Source: an uncultured Prevotella sp. (GTDB lineage Bacteria > Bacteroidota > Bacteroidia > Bacteroidales > Bacteroidaceae). From it: DNA of 25,810 nucleotides. Positions 1 to 6,958 of the stretch are shown piece by piece; the first letter of the stretch is position 1, and the number at the start of each line of letters is the position of its first letter. Below the pieces are notes generated by a model. That model had not been told where the DNA came from. It was given only the letters and a program-made list of their open reading frames with translations, and did not search any database. The translations under genes and the position numbers were made by a program. The stretch covers positions 1 to 25,810 of the forward strand of contig CAKMOD010000095.1 of the NCBI GenBank assembly GCA_927910885.1. The letters run 5' to 3'.

Positions 1-13
1 GACATAGAAGATC

Positions 14-112
14 ATCGGTAATCATAATTATGAATTATGAATTTTGAATTCTAAATTAAAGAAGTAATCATAATTATGAATTCTGAATTTTGAATTATGA
101 ATTAAAATAACT
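14..112. repeat. AT-rich dispersed repeat (AATTATGAATT type)
   Basis: Two near-identical units, at about 19-54 and 68-106, each read TAATCATAATTATGAATT followed by further TGAATT steps. The same sequence, including the 20-nt block 14-33, occurs in reverse complement at 22970-23047. The tract ends a few bases before the first gene. It has no coding character and was identified by eye from exact matches. Confidence 0.75.
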
Positions 113-115
113 GGT

Positions 116-631
116 ATGAAAAAAATAAAAGGAATAGCAAAGATGGATGAGGAGCGCATATCACAACGCGTTCTCTACGTGATAGTAGCCTTATCGGCTA
201 TTGTCTTTTTAGCGTTCTATCTCATTGGCTATGACACACCTTTTGCAGGCAATGCAGCATTTAACGCACCTATGCTTACCGACCTTTTGCTTGGTTTTAT
301 GTGGGGATTGCTTGCTATCACAATTATAGCTTCTATCATTGCCGTAGTTCGGGGCATACAAAGAACCAACAGAAGTGAAGGAGTAACGAATGGTATTCCT
401 GCAAGAAAGATTACCTATACCACATACGGCGTTACCGCACTCATCTTACTCTTGACCTTTGCTTTCGGTTCTACGCAAACAATGATGGTCAATGGACAGA
501 ACTTCACGGACAGTTTCTGGCTTCGAATGACAGATATGTTCGTCAATAGTTCACTGCTTCTCCTTGTTCTTGCAGCAGGAGTAGTAGCCTTTGGAGCGAC
601 ACGTTATTATAGAAAGGGACGTAGAAAATGA
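116..631 (+). CDS. small integral membrane protein of an ExbB/ExbD operon
   Basis: A 171-aa protein with about four hydrophobic helices (near residues 19-40, 55-80, 102-118 and 142-165), a positively charged C-terminus and no signal peptide or enzymatic motif that I recognise. Its stop codon overlaps the start of the exbD that follows (ATGA at 628-631), so the two are translationally coupled. A second in-frame ATG at 143 (MDEERIS) has an AAAGGA-like sequence before it and could be the true start. The position before two exbD genes suggests an accessory subunit of the proton-motive-force complex that energises TonB. An exbB/tolQ gene would be expected just upstream, outside the window. Function is inferred from neighbourhood only. 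Confidence 0.7.
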   Translation: MKKIKGIAKMDEERISQRVLYVIVALSAIVFLAFYLIGYDTPFAGNAAFNAPMLTDLLLGFMWGLLAITIIASIIAVVRGIQRTNRSEGVTNGIPARKITYTTYGVTALILLLTFAFGSTQTMMVNGQNFTDSFWLRMTDMFVNSSLLLLVLAAGVVAFGATRYYRKGRRK

Positions 632-1174
632 TGTTTCGTAAGAGAGAACGAAGGAAAGTTCCTATACTCAATACGACGTCAACAGCTGACATCTCGTTCA
701 TGCTGTTGATATTCTTCCTTGTTGCCTCTTCTATGGACCTCGACAAAGGACTATCACGTCAGTTGCCTGCTATCGACAAGACAAAGACTCCCCCTGCTGC
801 TGTAGACAGCAGAAAAAGTGATGCGTATTGTTATTGATGCGGAGAATCAAGTAACACTTGACGGAAAAGCTATAACAATGAAGGAACTGTTACAGCGTAT
901 AACACAGTTTATTCAAACTAACGGAAAGGGGCATCTTATCCAGTTGCAGAGCGACCGTAACGCTTCATACGATACTTATATCCACGTGCAAAACCAATTA
1001 GTTGCAGCGTATAACACCCTTCGCAACCAACGCTCACTCAATCTTTTTGGAAAAGAGTTTGAGCTATGTAGCAACGAACAGCAGAAGCAGATTGCTGACG
1101 AAGTGCCTATGCGCATATCAGAGGTATATGCTGTTAGCAAGGCTGACAACACAGAGGAAGGAGGTATGGAATGA
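628..1174 (+). pseudogene. exbD: ExbD/TolR-family protein, interrupted by a one-base frameshift
   Basis: ExbD/TolR proteins form the stator-associated subunit that, with ExbB, couples proton flow to TonB. The first part (628-837) has the basic N-terminus, the single membrane helix and the conserved proton-pathway Asp (D21 in STADISFML). It then runs into a stop at 835-837 after the spurious residues SDAYCY. The rest, a typical periplasmic ExbD domain of about 118 residues, continues in another frame from GTG 818 / ATG 821 to 1174. Removing one A from the A5 run at 813-817 restores a single protein of about 182 aa, normal for the family. As written, no product joins helix and periplasmic domain. 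A real mutation and a homopolymer sequencing error look alike here. The gene overlaps both neighbours by 4 bp. Confidence 0.85.
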
Positions 1175-1647
1175 AATTCTATCGTGGCAGAAATCATGAA
1201 ATTCCGGCATTGAACACAGCTTCTATGCCCGATCTTATCTTCTCTATACTCTTTTTCTTCATGTTAGTGGTACACATGAGGAAAACAACCGTACACGTGA
1301 AGTATCAAGTGCCAATGGCAACAGAGCTTTCACGAATGTACAACAATTCACATATTCAATACATCTATATCGGTCGTCCAATAAATAATCTCGGACAAGT
1401 AGAAGGAGAGAAGATGGTTGTCCAATTAAATGACCATATAACAACCATACCTGAAATAAAGAAATATCTGATCCAACTATCCGCTGTATTGCCCCCAGAA
1501 CAACGCAAAGAGCTAAGCGTTAGTATCAAGGCAGACCGCCATGCAGATATGGGTACGATTATGGATCTCAAACAAGCGTTGAGAGAGGCTAACGTGTTGA
1601 ATGTCAACTTTACAGCCACCATGAGTAGAAATAACAAACTGAAGTAG
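1171..1647 (+). CDS. exbD: ExbD/TolR-family biopolymer transport protein (second copy)
   Basis: A 158-aa protein with the ExbD layout: a short cytoplasmic N-terminus, one membrane helix at about residues 21-38, and a periplasmic domain. The conserved Asp is D21 (SMPDLIFSI). The start overlaps the preceding exbD stop by 4 bp (ATGA), which indicates coupled translation. Two consecutive exbD genes are usual in Bacteroidota TonB-energising operons. The C-terminal part (residues 100-158), with alternating beta and helix character, fits the periplasmic fold that contacts TonB and peptidoglycan. This copy is intact, so it may be the functional ExbD if the first copy is really broken. Family assignment is good; the TonB partner served is not visible. 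Confidence 0.88.
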   Translation: MKFYRGRNHEIPALNTASMPDLIFSILFFFMLVVHMRKTTVHVKYQVPMATELSRMYNNSHIQYIYIGRPINNLGQVEGEKMVVQLNDHITTIPEIKKYLIQLSAVLPPEQRKELSVSIKADRHADMGTIMDLKQALREANVLNVNFTATMSRNNKLK

Positions 1648-1688
1648 GTTATAAAGTTGTAATTTGTTGTAAAAAACGACTTCTTATC

Positions 1689-1719
1689 TTGCTTATTAAG
1701 AGTTTTTTTAATACCTTTG
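1689..1719 (+). promoter_or_regulatory. Bacteroidota-type promoter of the Lrp/AsnC gene
   Basis: TTG at 1689-1691 and TACCTTTG at 1712-1719 are separated by 20 bp, the spacing expected for the -33/-7 elements of the primary Bacteroidota sigma factor. The predicted transcript starts near 1723, leaving a leader of about 20 nt before the ATG at 1743. Confidence 0.75.
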
Positions 1720-1742
1720 TAAGCAAAATTAAATAGTTAATA

Positions 1743-2252
1743 ATGGCACATAGAAGTTTAGATCGTCTTGATAAAAAGATTCTGCATCTCATCTCTGAGG
1801 ATGCACGAATTCCATTCCTTGAGGTTGCACGTGCTTGTAATGTCAGCGGTGCAGCTATTCATCAACGTATTCAGAAGCTAACAAATCTTGGAGTAATTAA
1901 AGGTTCACAGTTTATTATTGACCCAGAGCGTATCGGTTATGAGACTTGTGCGTTCATCGGTTTGAACCTTAAGAACCCTGAGAAGTTTGACGATGTTGTT
2001 GAAGCTCTGCATCAGATTCCAGAGATTGTAGAGTGTCACTACACCACAGGTGAGTATGACCTCTTCTTGAAGATTTACGCTTACAACAACCATCACCTTA
2101 TGTCTATCATTCACGACAAACTGATGCCTCTTGGTCTGTCACGTAGCGAGAGTTCTATCTCTTACAATGCTGTGATTGATCGCACCTTACCTATCGAGGG
2201 TATGAAGGTTGCTGACGTCGTTCTGGATGATGAAGAAGAGGACGAGGAGTAA
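1743..2252 (+). CDS. Lrp/AsnC-family transcriptional regulator
   Basis: A 169-aa protein with an N-terminal winged helix-turn-helix (about residues 8-60, including VARACNVSGAAIHQRIQKL) and a C-terminal RAM/AsnC ligand-binding domain (about 68-150, with the YDLFLKI strand). Family members form dimers to octamers and respond to amino acids, usually controlling amino-acid metabolism or transport. A very acidic tail (DDEEEDEE) extends the protein slightly beyond typical length, as often seen in Prevotella and Bacteroides homologues. It is monocistronic, with its own promoter at 1689-1719 and a strong terminator at 2323-2351. The regulon cannot be read from the window; the peptide-processing genes nearby on the other strand are possible targets only by proximity. 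Confidence 0.93.
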   Translation: MAHRSLDRLDKKILHLISEDARIPFLEVARACNVSGAAIHQRIQKLTNLGVIKGSQFIIDPERIGYETCAFIGLNLKNPEKFDDVVEALHQIPEIVECHYTTGEYDLFLKIYAYNNHHLMSIIHDKLMPLGLSRSESSISYNAVIDRTLPIEGMKVADVVLDDEEEDEE

Positions 2253-2322
2253 AGCTGCAATCTACCTATATTAATAGCGTAGATTAACCAAGAATCCTTC
2301 TATAAAGGATAAAGTATACAAA

Positions 2323-2360
2323 GAAACCCGCACAACAATTGTGCGGGTTTCTTCATTTTC
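2323..2360 (+). terminator. intrinsic terminator after the Lrp/AsnC gene
   Basis: A perfect 12-bp stem (GAAACCCGCACA at 2323-2334 with TGTGCGGGTTTC at 2340-2351) has a 5-nt loop and is followed by a T-rich stretch. It lies 70 bp after the stop codon. Confidence 0.88.
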
Positions 2361-2511
2361 ATGCTTTCCTCACCTATTCAACCAATGTATCTTTCCATTT
2401 CATGAGCCCTTATCATGTTACTTTTTACACATTATCGAGCGTGAAAAATATTGACATAAAAATCAGTAAAAAACCTCTTTTTTTTGCTCAAAACAACAAA
2501 AAAACCACACG

Positions 2512-2660
2512 CTTGTAACTTGCTATTAACCAAATAGTTGCATAATAGCATTTCTAAAGATGCTTAACAAGGGTTCAAAAGGGCGTTAGTTAGACCTCAA
2601 AAGAGCATCTTTTGCAAGCCAATTAGGCGTCTTTTTAAACCCAATTAAGCATCTCTCAAA
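2512..2660 (-). repeat. 22-bp-period intergenic array, copy A
   Basis: Read on the minus strand, this repeats a degenerate unit around A-Y-GCYY-TTTT. The G of the GC core corresponds to plus-strand positions 2584, 2606, 2628 and 2650, exactly 22 bp apart. The downstream flank (TTAATAGCAAGTTACAAG on the minus strand) matches the flank of copy C (CTCTGCAAGTTACAAG). It lies in the otherwise empty 640-bp gap between two terminators; I see no gene there. Confidence 0.75.
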
Positions 2661-2763
2661 TTCGAATATATGATTTTTCTTTACAAACCAAGAAAGCACT
2701 GAGAATAAAATAAGGGGTAAATAAGAGTTTATTAAACTCTGGAATACTTTATCGTCCTACAAT

Positions 2764-2806
2764 AAAAAAAGTCCTCACAAGCATAAACACACTTGCGAGG
2801 ACTTTT
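2764..2806 (-). terminator. intrinsic terminator of the MFS transporter gene
   Basis: A 15-bp stem (2767-2781 with 2792-2806, core GTCCTC/GAGGAC) has one position that is a G-U wobble only in minus-strand RNA. It is followed on the minus strand by a run of seven T. Orientation and position, about 90 bp after the stop of the minus-strand transporter gene, fit termination of that gene. Confidence 0.85.
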
Positions 2807-2894
2807 CTATAAAATATATTTTAAGCTGTAAGACAACTCACGATCAACTCAGTACTACTTGAGTACATGAGCTACGACCATTGAGATACAACTA

Positions 2895-4517
2895 TTATGC
2901 CTTGATATTTGGCTCTTCCAAACCGAGGTTGCGCTTCTTATCAACTACCTTCAAAGTAAGACCAATAACAAGAGCAATCACACCTAAACCAGCAAGCATA
3001 ATCAGCGGAGCTGTATAATTGAGCTGTGTTGGGTCGGTAACACCAACGTTTGTCTTGTCGAGAACCTTACCGATAAGCATTGGGAACAGCCACAAACCGA
3101 TATTCTGAATCCAGAAGATAAGTGCGTAAGCAGAACCAATAATCTTTGCATCTACAAGCTTTGGAACACTTGGCCACAATGAAGCTGGTACGAGTGAGAA
3201 AGAAGCACCGAGAACAAGGATGGTTACATAAGCTACGATAACACCACCCACCTGACTTGACTTAAACTGTGGAAGAACAAAAGCGAAAGTGAGGTGACAT
3301 ACAATCAGAAGCAATGAACCTAAAACGAGCATAGAGGCTGCCTTACCCTTATGGTCAACATAGCTACCAAGAATAGGAGTAATACCTACTGCGAGCAATG
3401 GGAATACGGCAAAGATTGACTCTGCAGATTGACGCATATAACCCATGTAGCAGTAAACAACAAGGCTACAAATTGATAATAAGAGCATAAAGTTCTTCAA
3501 AGCCTTATTCTTCATGAAGTTGAACATGAAAGCAGTAGCTGCTACAACGAGCATGATAACGTACTGAACAATTGTCACACTTGATGAAGCCCAGTATGAA
3601 CCTGCTGGAAGCTCATGGAAAGTGAGGTTACACTGGAGCATATTTACAGCATACTTCTGGAATGGGAAGATAGCTGAGTAATAAAGTACACAGAGCAACG
3701 CAACGAGCCAGAAGCCCATACTTGAAAGAATCTTGCCGAGGTCACTAATCTTGAATGGGTCTTCCTTCTCTTCTGCTTCACCTGTCTGTGAATCAAGTTT
3801 CTTATCCATGAAGAAGTAAACGATGAACATCATCAATGCAATACAGATAAGTACTACACCGAAAGCAACAGAACGAGAAACATTAATTTCACCACCAAGC
3901 TTAGCGAAGAATGGGGAGAAAATCATACAGGTAGCAACGCCAAGACGTGCCAAAGCCATCTCTGAACCCATTGCCAAAGCCATCTCACGACCCTTGAACC
4001 ACTTTACGATACCACGAGAAACAGTGATACCTGCCATCTCAACGCCACAACCGAAGATCATGAAACCACAAGCTGCTACCTTTGCAGATGCTGGCATTCC
4101 CTCATAGAAAGGAGATACACCCAACTGCTCGAAGACAGGTATGTGGTTGAGGTTATTGGTAAACCATACGTCGAGTGCACTACCAGCAAAGCTGTCGCTG
4201 ATGGCATAGTACTTGAGTAAAGCACCAGCTAACATCACTGCACCAGACAAGATTGCAGTGAAACGAACACCCATCTTGTCGAGGATGATACCTGCGAAGA
4301 TGAGGAAGAAAACGAAGACATTAAGGAATGTCTCTGAACCCTGCATAGTACCGAATGCGCTTGAGTCCCAACCTCTCTGCTCCTGCATCAACTCCTTGAT
4401 TGGAGAGAGGATGTCAACAAAGATATAGGCACAGAACATTGCCAGGGATAAAAGGAGGAGAGCTGTCCAGCGCATTGCTGCTGAATCTCTCAATGATGTT
4501 TGAATTTTATCAGTCAT
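2895..4517 (-). CDS. MFS transporter, MFSD1-like (putative dipeptide carrier)
   Basis: A 540-aa inner-membrane carrier with about 12 hydrophobic helices and the central cytoplasmic loop of the major facilitator superfamily (about residues 250-270, charged). The ATG at 4517 (MTDKIQ) is preferred: the reading frame extends 15 codons further, but those codons lie in repeat DNA. The last third (residues about 455-505, including SLWPSVPKLVD, GSAYALIFWIQNIGL and GKVLD) resembles eukaryotic MFSD1, recently described as a lysosomal dipeptide uniporter. With the dipeptidyl-peptidase gene on the same strand just upstream, uptake of dipeptides is a reasonable inference; other substrates remain possible. 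No clear promoter was found, and the 280-bp gap upstream is repeat-rich. A terminator follows at 2764-2806. Confidence 0.85.
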   Translation of the reverse strand: MTDKIQTSLRDSAAMRWTALLLLSLAMFCAYIFVDILSPIKELMQEQRGWDSSAFGTMQGSETFLNVFVFFLIFAGIILDKMGVRFTAILSGAVMLAGALLKYYAISDSFAGSALDVWFTNNLNHIPVFEQLGVSPFYEGMPASAKVAACGFMIFGCGVEMAGITVSRGIVKWFKGREMALAMGSEMALARLGVATCMIFSPFFAKLGGEINVSRSVAFGVVLICIALMMFIVYFFMDKKLDSQTGEAEEKEDPFKISDLGKILSSMGFWLVALLCVLYYSAIFPFQKYAVNMLQCNLTFHELPAGSYWASSSVTIVQYVIMLVVAATAFMFNFMKNKALKNFMLLLSICSLVVYCYMGYMRQSAESIFAVFPLLAVGITPILGSYVDHKGKAASMLVLGSLLLIVCHLTFAFVLPQFKSSQVGGVIVAYVTILVLGASFSLVPASLWPSVPKLVDAKIIGSAYALIFWIQNIGLWLFPMLIGKVLDKTNVGVTDPTQLNYTAPLIMLAGLGVIALVIGLTLKVVDKKRNLGLEEPNIKA

Positions 4518-4542
4518 GATGAATTTATTAGTTAACAACTTT

Positions 4543-4795
4543 ACATGTTGACGAGTTGACAAGTGAACAAGTAAACAGGTTATTTGTTAGATTATAAGTT
4601 AAAAGTGAATGAGTTGATAAGTTTACAAGTTGACGAGTTTACAAGTTGACAAGTAAACGAAGTTAATACTATCAAGCTACTTGTTGACAAGTTGACAAGT
4701 TGACAAGTAAACGAGTTAATACTATCAAGCAACTTGTCTACTTGTAGACTTGTTAACTTGTCTACCTGTTAACTCGTTCACTTGCCTACATGCCA
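4543..4795. repeat. 8-bp tandem repeat tract (GTTGACRA) with inverted arm
   Basis: Degenerate 8-bp units such as GTTGACGA, GTTGACAA and GTGAACAA recur from about 4550 to 4720. The complementary units (ACTTGTC, ACTCGTTC) run from about 4731 to 4795, so the tract can fold into large imperfect hairpins. A related tract lies at 22834-22945. It separates the dpp5-like gene from the MFS gene and probably shapes transcription between them. Confidence 0.8.
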
Positions 4796-4796
4796 A

Positions 4797-6956
4797 CTAT
4801 TTCTTCAACCAGCGATTAAGCCAATTGAAGAATGTACGCTGCCAAAGAACACCGTTCTGTGGTTTCAATACCCAGTGGTTCTCATCAGGATAGAGAAGCA
4901 ACTCTGCAGGGATGCCACGCAGACGGGCTGCATTGAAAGCACCCATTCCCTGATTAGCATTAATACGATAGTCCTTCTCACCGTGGATACAAAGGATTGG
5001 GGTATCCCACTTATCAACGTTCAGATGAGGACTGTTTGCGTATGTGCGCTTTGCAGCTTCGCTCTTATCCTTATTCCAATAAGCATCGTCATACTCCCAG
5101 TTGCTGAACCAAGCTTCCTCAGTATCAGTGTACATGCTCTCAAGGTTGAAAGCACCATCATGTGAGATGAAACACTTGAAGCGCTTGTTGTGAATACCAG
5201 CAAGATAGTAAACTGAGAAGCCACCAAATGAAGCACCAACAGCACCTAAACGGTCTTTGTCTACGAATGGGAGGTTGTTAGTAGCATCATCAATTGCTGA
5301 GAGGTAGTCGTTCATACACTGACCAGTCCAATCGGTACTAACTTCCTCGTTCCATGCACTACCAAAGCCTGGCAAGCCACGACGGTTTGGTGCAATGATG
5401 ACATAGCCGTGTGCTGCCATAATCTGGAAATTCCAACGATAGCTCCAGAACTGAGAGACAGGACTCTGTGGTCCGCCTTCACAGAAGAGCAATGTAGGAT
5501 ATTTCTTATTTGGATCGAAGTGTGGAGGAGTAATTACCCATTCCATCATTTCCTTACCATCAGTTGTCTTAACCCAACGAGACTTTACGTCGCCCAGAGC
5601 CAACTGATCATAGATATGCTTGTTCTCAAAGCTAAGCTGTGTTTGCACGCTTGTCTTCTCTTTCTTTGCTGGAGTAACGGCGAAGATTTCATTAGCCTGA
5701 GAGATGCTCTGACGGATAGCAAGCAACTTCTTATCACCAAGCAGTGAGATGCTTACATAGTTGTGGTCGCCCTCTGTCAACTGCTTAACTTCACCCTTAA
5801 GGTTGGTCTGATAGACATTCACAGTTGCATGCCATACACCAATGAAATAGAGATCCTTTGAGTTAAGGCTCCATGTGTAATCGTCTACATTTGAATCAAA
5901 ACTCTCGGTAACGTATGTCTTCTTACCAGTTGCCAAGTCATAGACACAGAGGCGATTACGGTCACTCTCATAACCATTGTTCTTCATACTCTGCCATGCA
6001 ATATACTTGCCATCAGGTGAGAACTTTGGATTAACATCGTAACCTACATTCATATCACCAGCCTGATGATTCACCGCCTGATTGCGCATACTCTTTGTTG
6101 CATCAATCTTTGGTTCAACATAGTCGGCTGGCTTGCAGAGATTCTTTGTTTGGCGAGTCTCCACATTATATATATATATGTCAGCATCGGTAGAGATGGC
6201 ATATTGAGTACCTTCCTTCTTACGGCAGGTATAAGCAATGAACTTAGAATCATTGCTCCAATCAATCTGCTCAATACCACCAAATGGGGCCAACGGACTC
6301 TCGTAAGGTTCGCCTTCAAGTACATCAATACCTGCACCGATACCATCAGCTGTAACATCTGCTACAAATGGATGTGCATTTGTTGTAACGTAATGGTCCC
6401 AGTGACGATAGTTCATATCGGTGATGACCATACCCGTAGCCTTTGGCAAGTCGCTTGGGTTCTGCTTGATAGTACCATAGTAAGGGATGCTCTTGATGAG
6501 AACAACACGCTTACGGTCTGGCGAGAAGCGGAAACCTTCGATATCGATATCCGATTGTGTCAACTGCTTACGGTTTGTACCGTCTGCATTCATTGTCCAC
6601 AGCTGTCCACCTGTAAGGAATGCTAAGGTGTTGTTGTCGAGCCATGCTGCATCACTCTCACTCTTTGCAGAGGTAGTAAGCAGACGGTCGTTCTTACCAT
6701 CAGCATCCATCACGCGTAGTACTTGGTGTCCTTTGTTTTCTTTGACACTGTAATAACCCACCTGATAGACAATCTTCTTGCCATCAGGTGAGGCTTGTGC
6801 AGCACCGATACGTCCCATAGCCCAAAGTGCCTCAGGAGTCATGAGATCACTTGTAAGCGTGATGTTGTTACGTCCGATGTTCACATCCTGTGCTTGTGCA
6901 ACGCTACCGCTCATCATCAGTGCAGCAGTCATTGCCATGGTTAAGTTTTTGTTCAT
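4797..6956 (-). CDS. dpp5: dipeptidyl-peptidase 5-like S9 serine peptidase
   Basis: A 719-aa protein with a signal peptide (residues 1-22, cleavage after AQA), an N-terminal beta-propeller built of TolB-like repeats (SPDGKKI, SPDRKRV, SPDGKYIAWQS), and a C-terminal alpha/beta-hydrolase domain from about 480. The catalytic residues are visible: Ser576 in GASFGG, Asp662 in HGEKDYR, His694 in DENHW. The sequence follows Porphyromonas gingivalis DPP5 closely through the catalytic domain. That periplasmic enzyme removes N-terminal dipeptides, preferring Ala or hydrophobic residues at the second position, and supplies dipeptides as carbon and energy source. The gene starts 2 bp after the yidC stop, so it is the third gene of a pyrG-yidC-dpp5 unit. 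Substrate preference is inferred from the relative. Confidence 0.93.
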   Translation of the reverse strand: MNKNLTMAMTAALMMSGSVAQAQDVNIGRNNITLTSDLMTPEALWAMGRIGAAQASPDGKKIVYQVGYYSVKENKGHQVLRVMDADGKNDRLLTTSAKSESDAAWLDNNTLAFLTGGQLWTMNADGTNRKQLTQSDIDIEGFRFSPDRKRVVLIKSIPYYGTIKQNPSDLPKATGMVITDMNYRHWDHYVTTNAHPFVADVTADGIGAGIDVLEGEPYESPLAPFGGIEQIDWSNDSKFIAYTCRKKEGTQYAISTDADIYIYNVETRQTKNLCKPADYVEPKIDATKSMRNQAVNHQAGDMNVGYDVNPKFSPDGKYIAWQSMKNNGYESDRNRLCVYDLATGKKTYVTESFDSNVDDYTWSLNSKDLYFIGVWHATVNVYQTNLKGEVKQLTEGDHNYVSISLLGDKKLLAIRQSISQANEIFAVTPAKKEKTSVQTQLSFENKHIYDQLALGDVKSRWVKTTDGKEMMEWVITPPHFDPNKKYPTLLFCEGGPQSPVSQFWSYRWNFQIMAAHGYVIIAPNRRGLPGFGSAWNEEVSTDWTGQCMNDYLSAIDDATNNLPFVDKDRLGAVGASFGGFSVYYLAGIHNKRFKCFISHDGAFNLESMYTDTEEAWFSNWEYDDAYWNKDKSEAAKRTYANSPHLNVDKWDTPILCIHGEKDYRINANQGMGAFNAARLRGIPAELLLYPDENHWVLKPQNGVLWQRTFFNWLNRWLKK

Positions 6957-6958
6957 AG

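Noticed and set aside
813..837. Programmed ribosomal frameshifting in exbD
   Set aside because: The A-run would favour a -1 slip, but the downstream frame needs +1; no stimulatory structure was seen.
4782..5165. 127-aa plus-strand frame starting in the repeat tract
   Set aside because: It is antisense to the catalytic domain of the peptidase and begins inside repeat DNA.
6066..6626. 186-aa reading frame opposite the DPP5-like gene
   Set aside because: It lies wholly antisense to a well-supported peptidase gene, its composition is Cys/Ile-rich without domain character, and it has no promoter.
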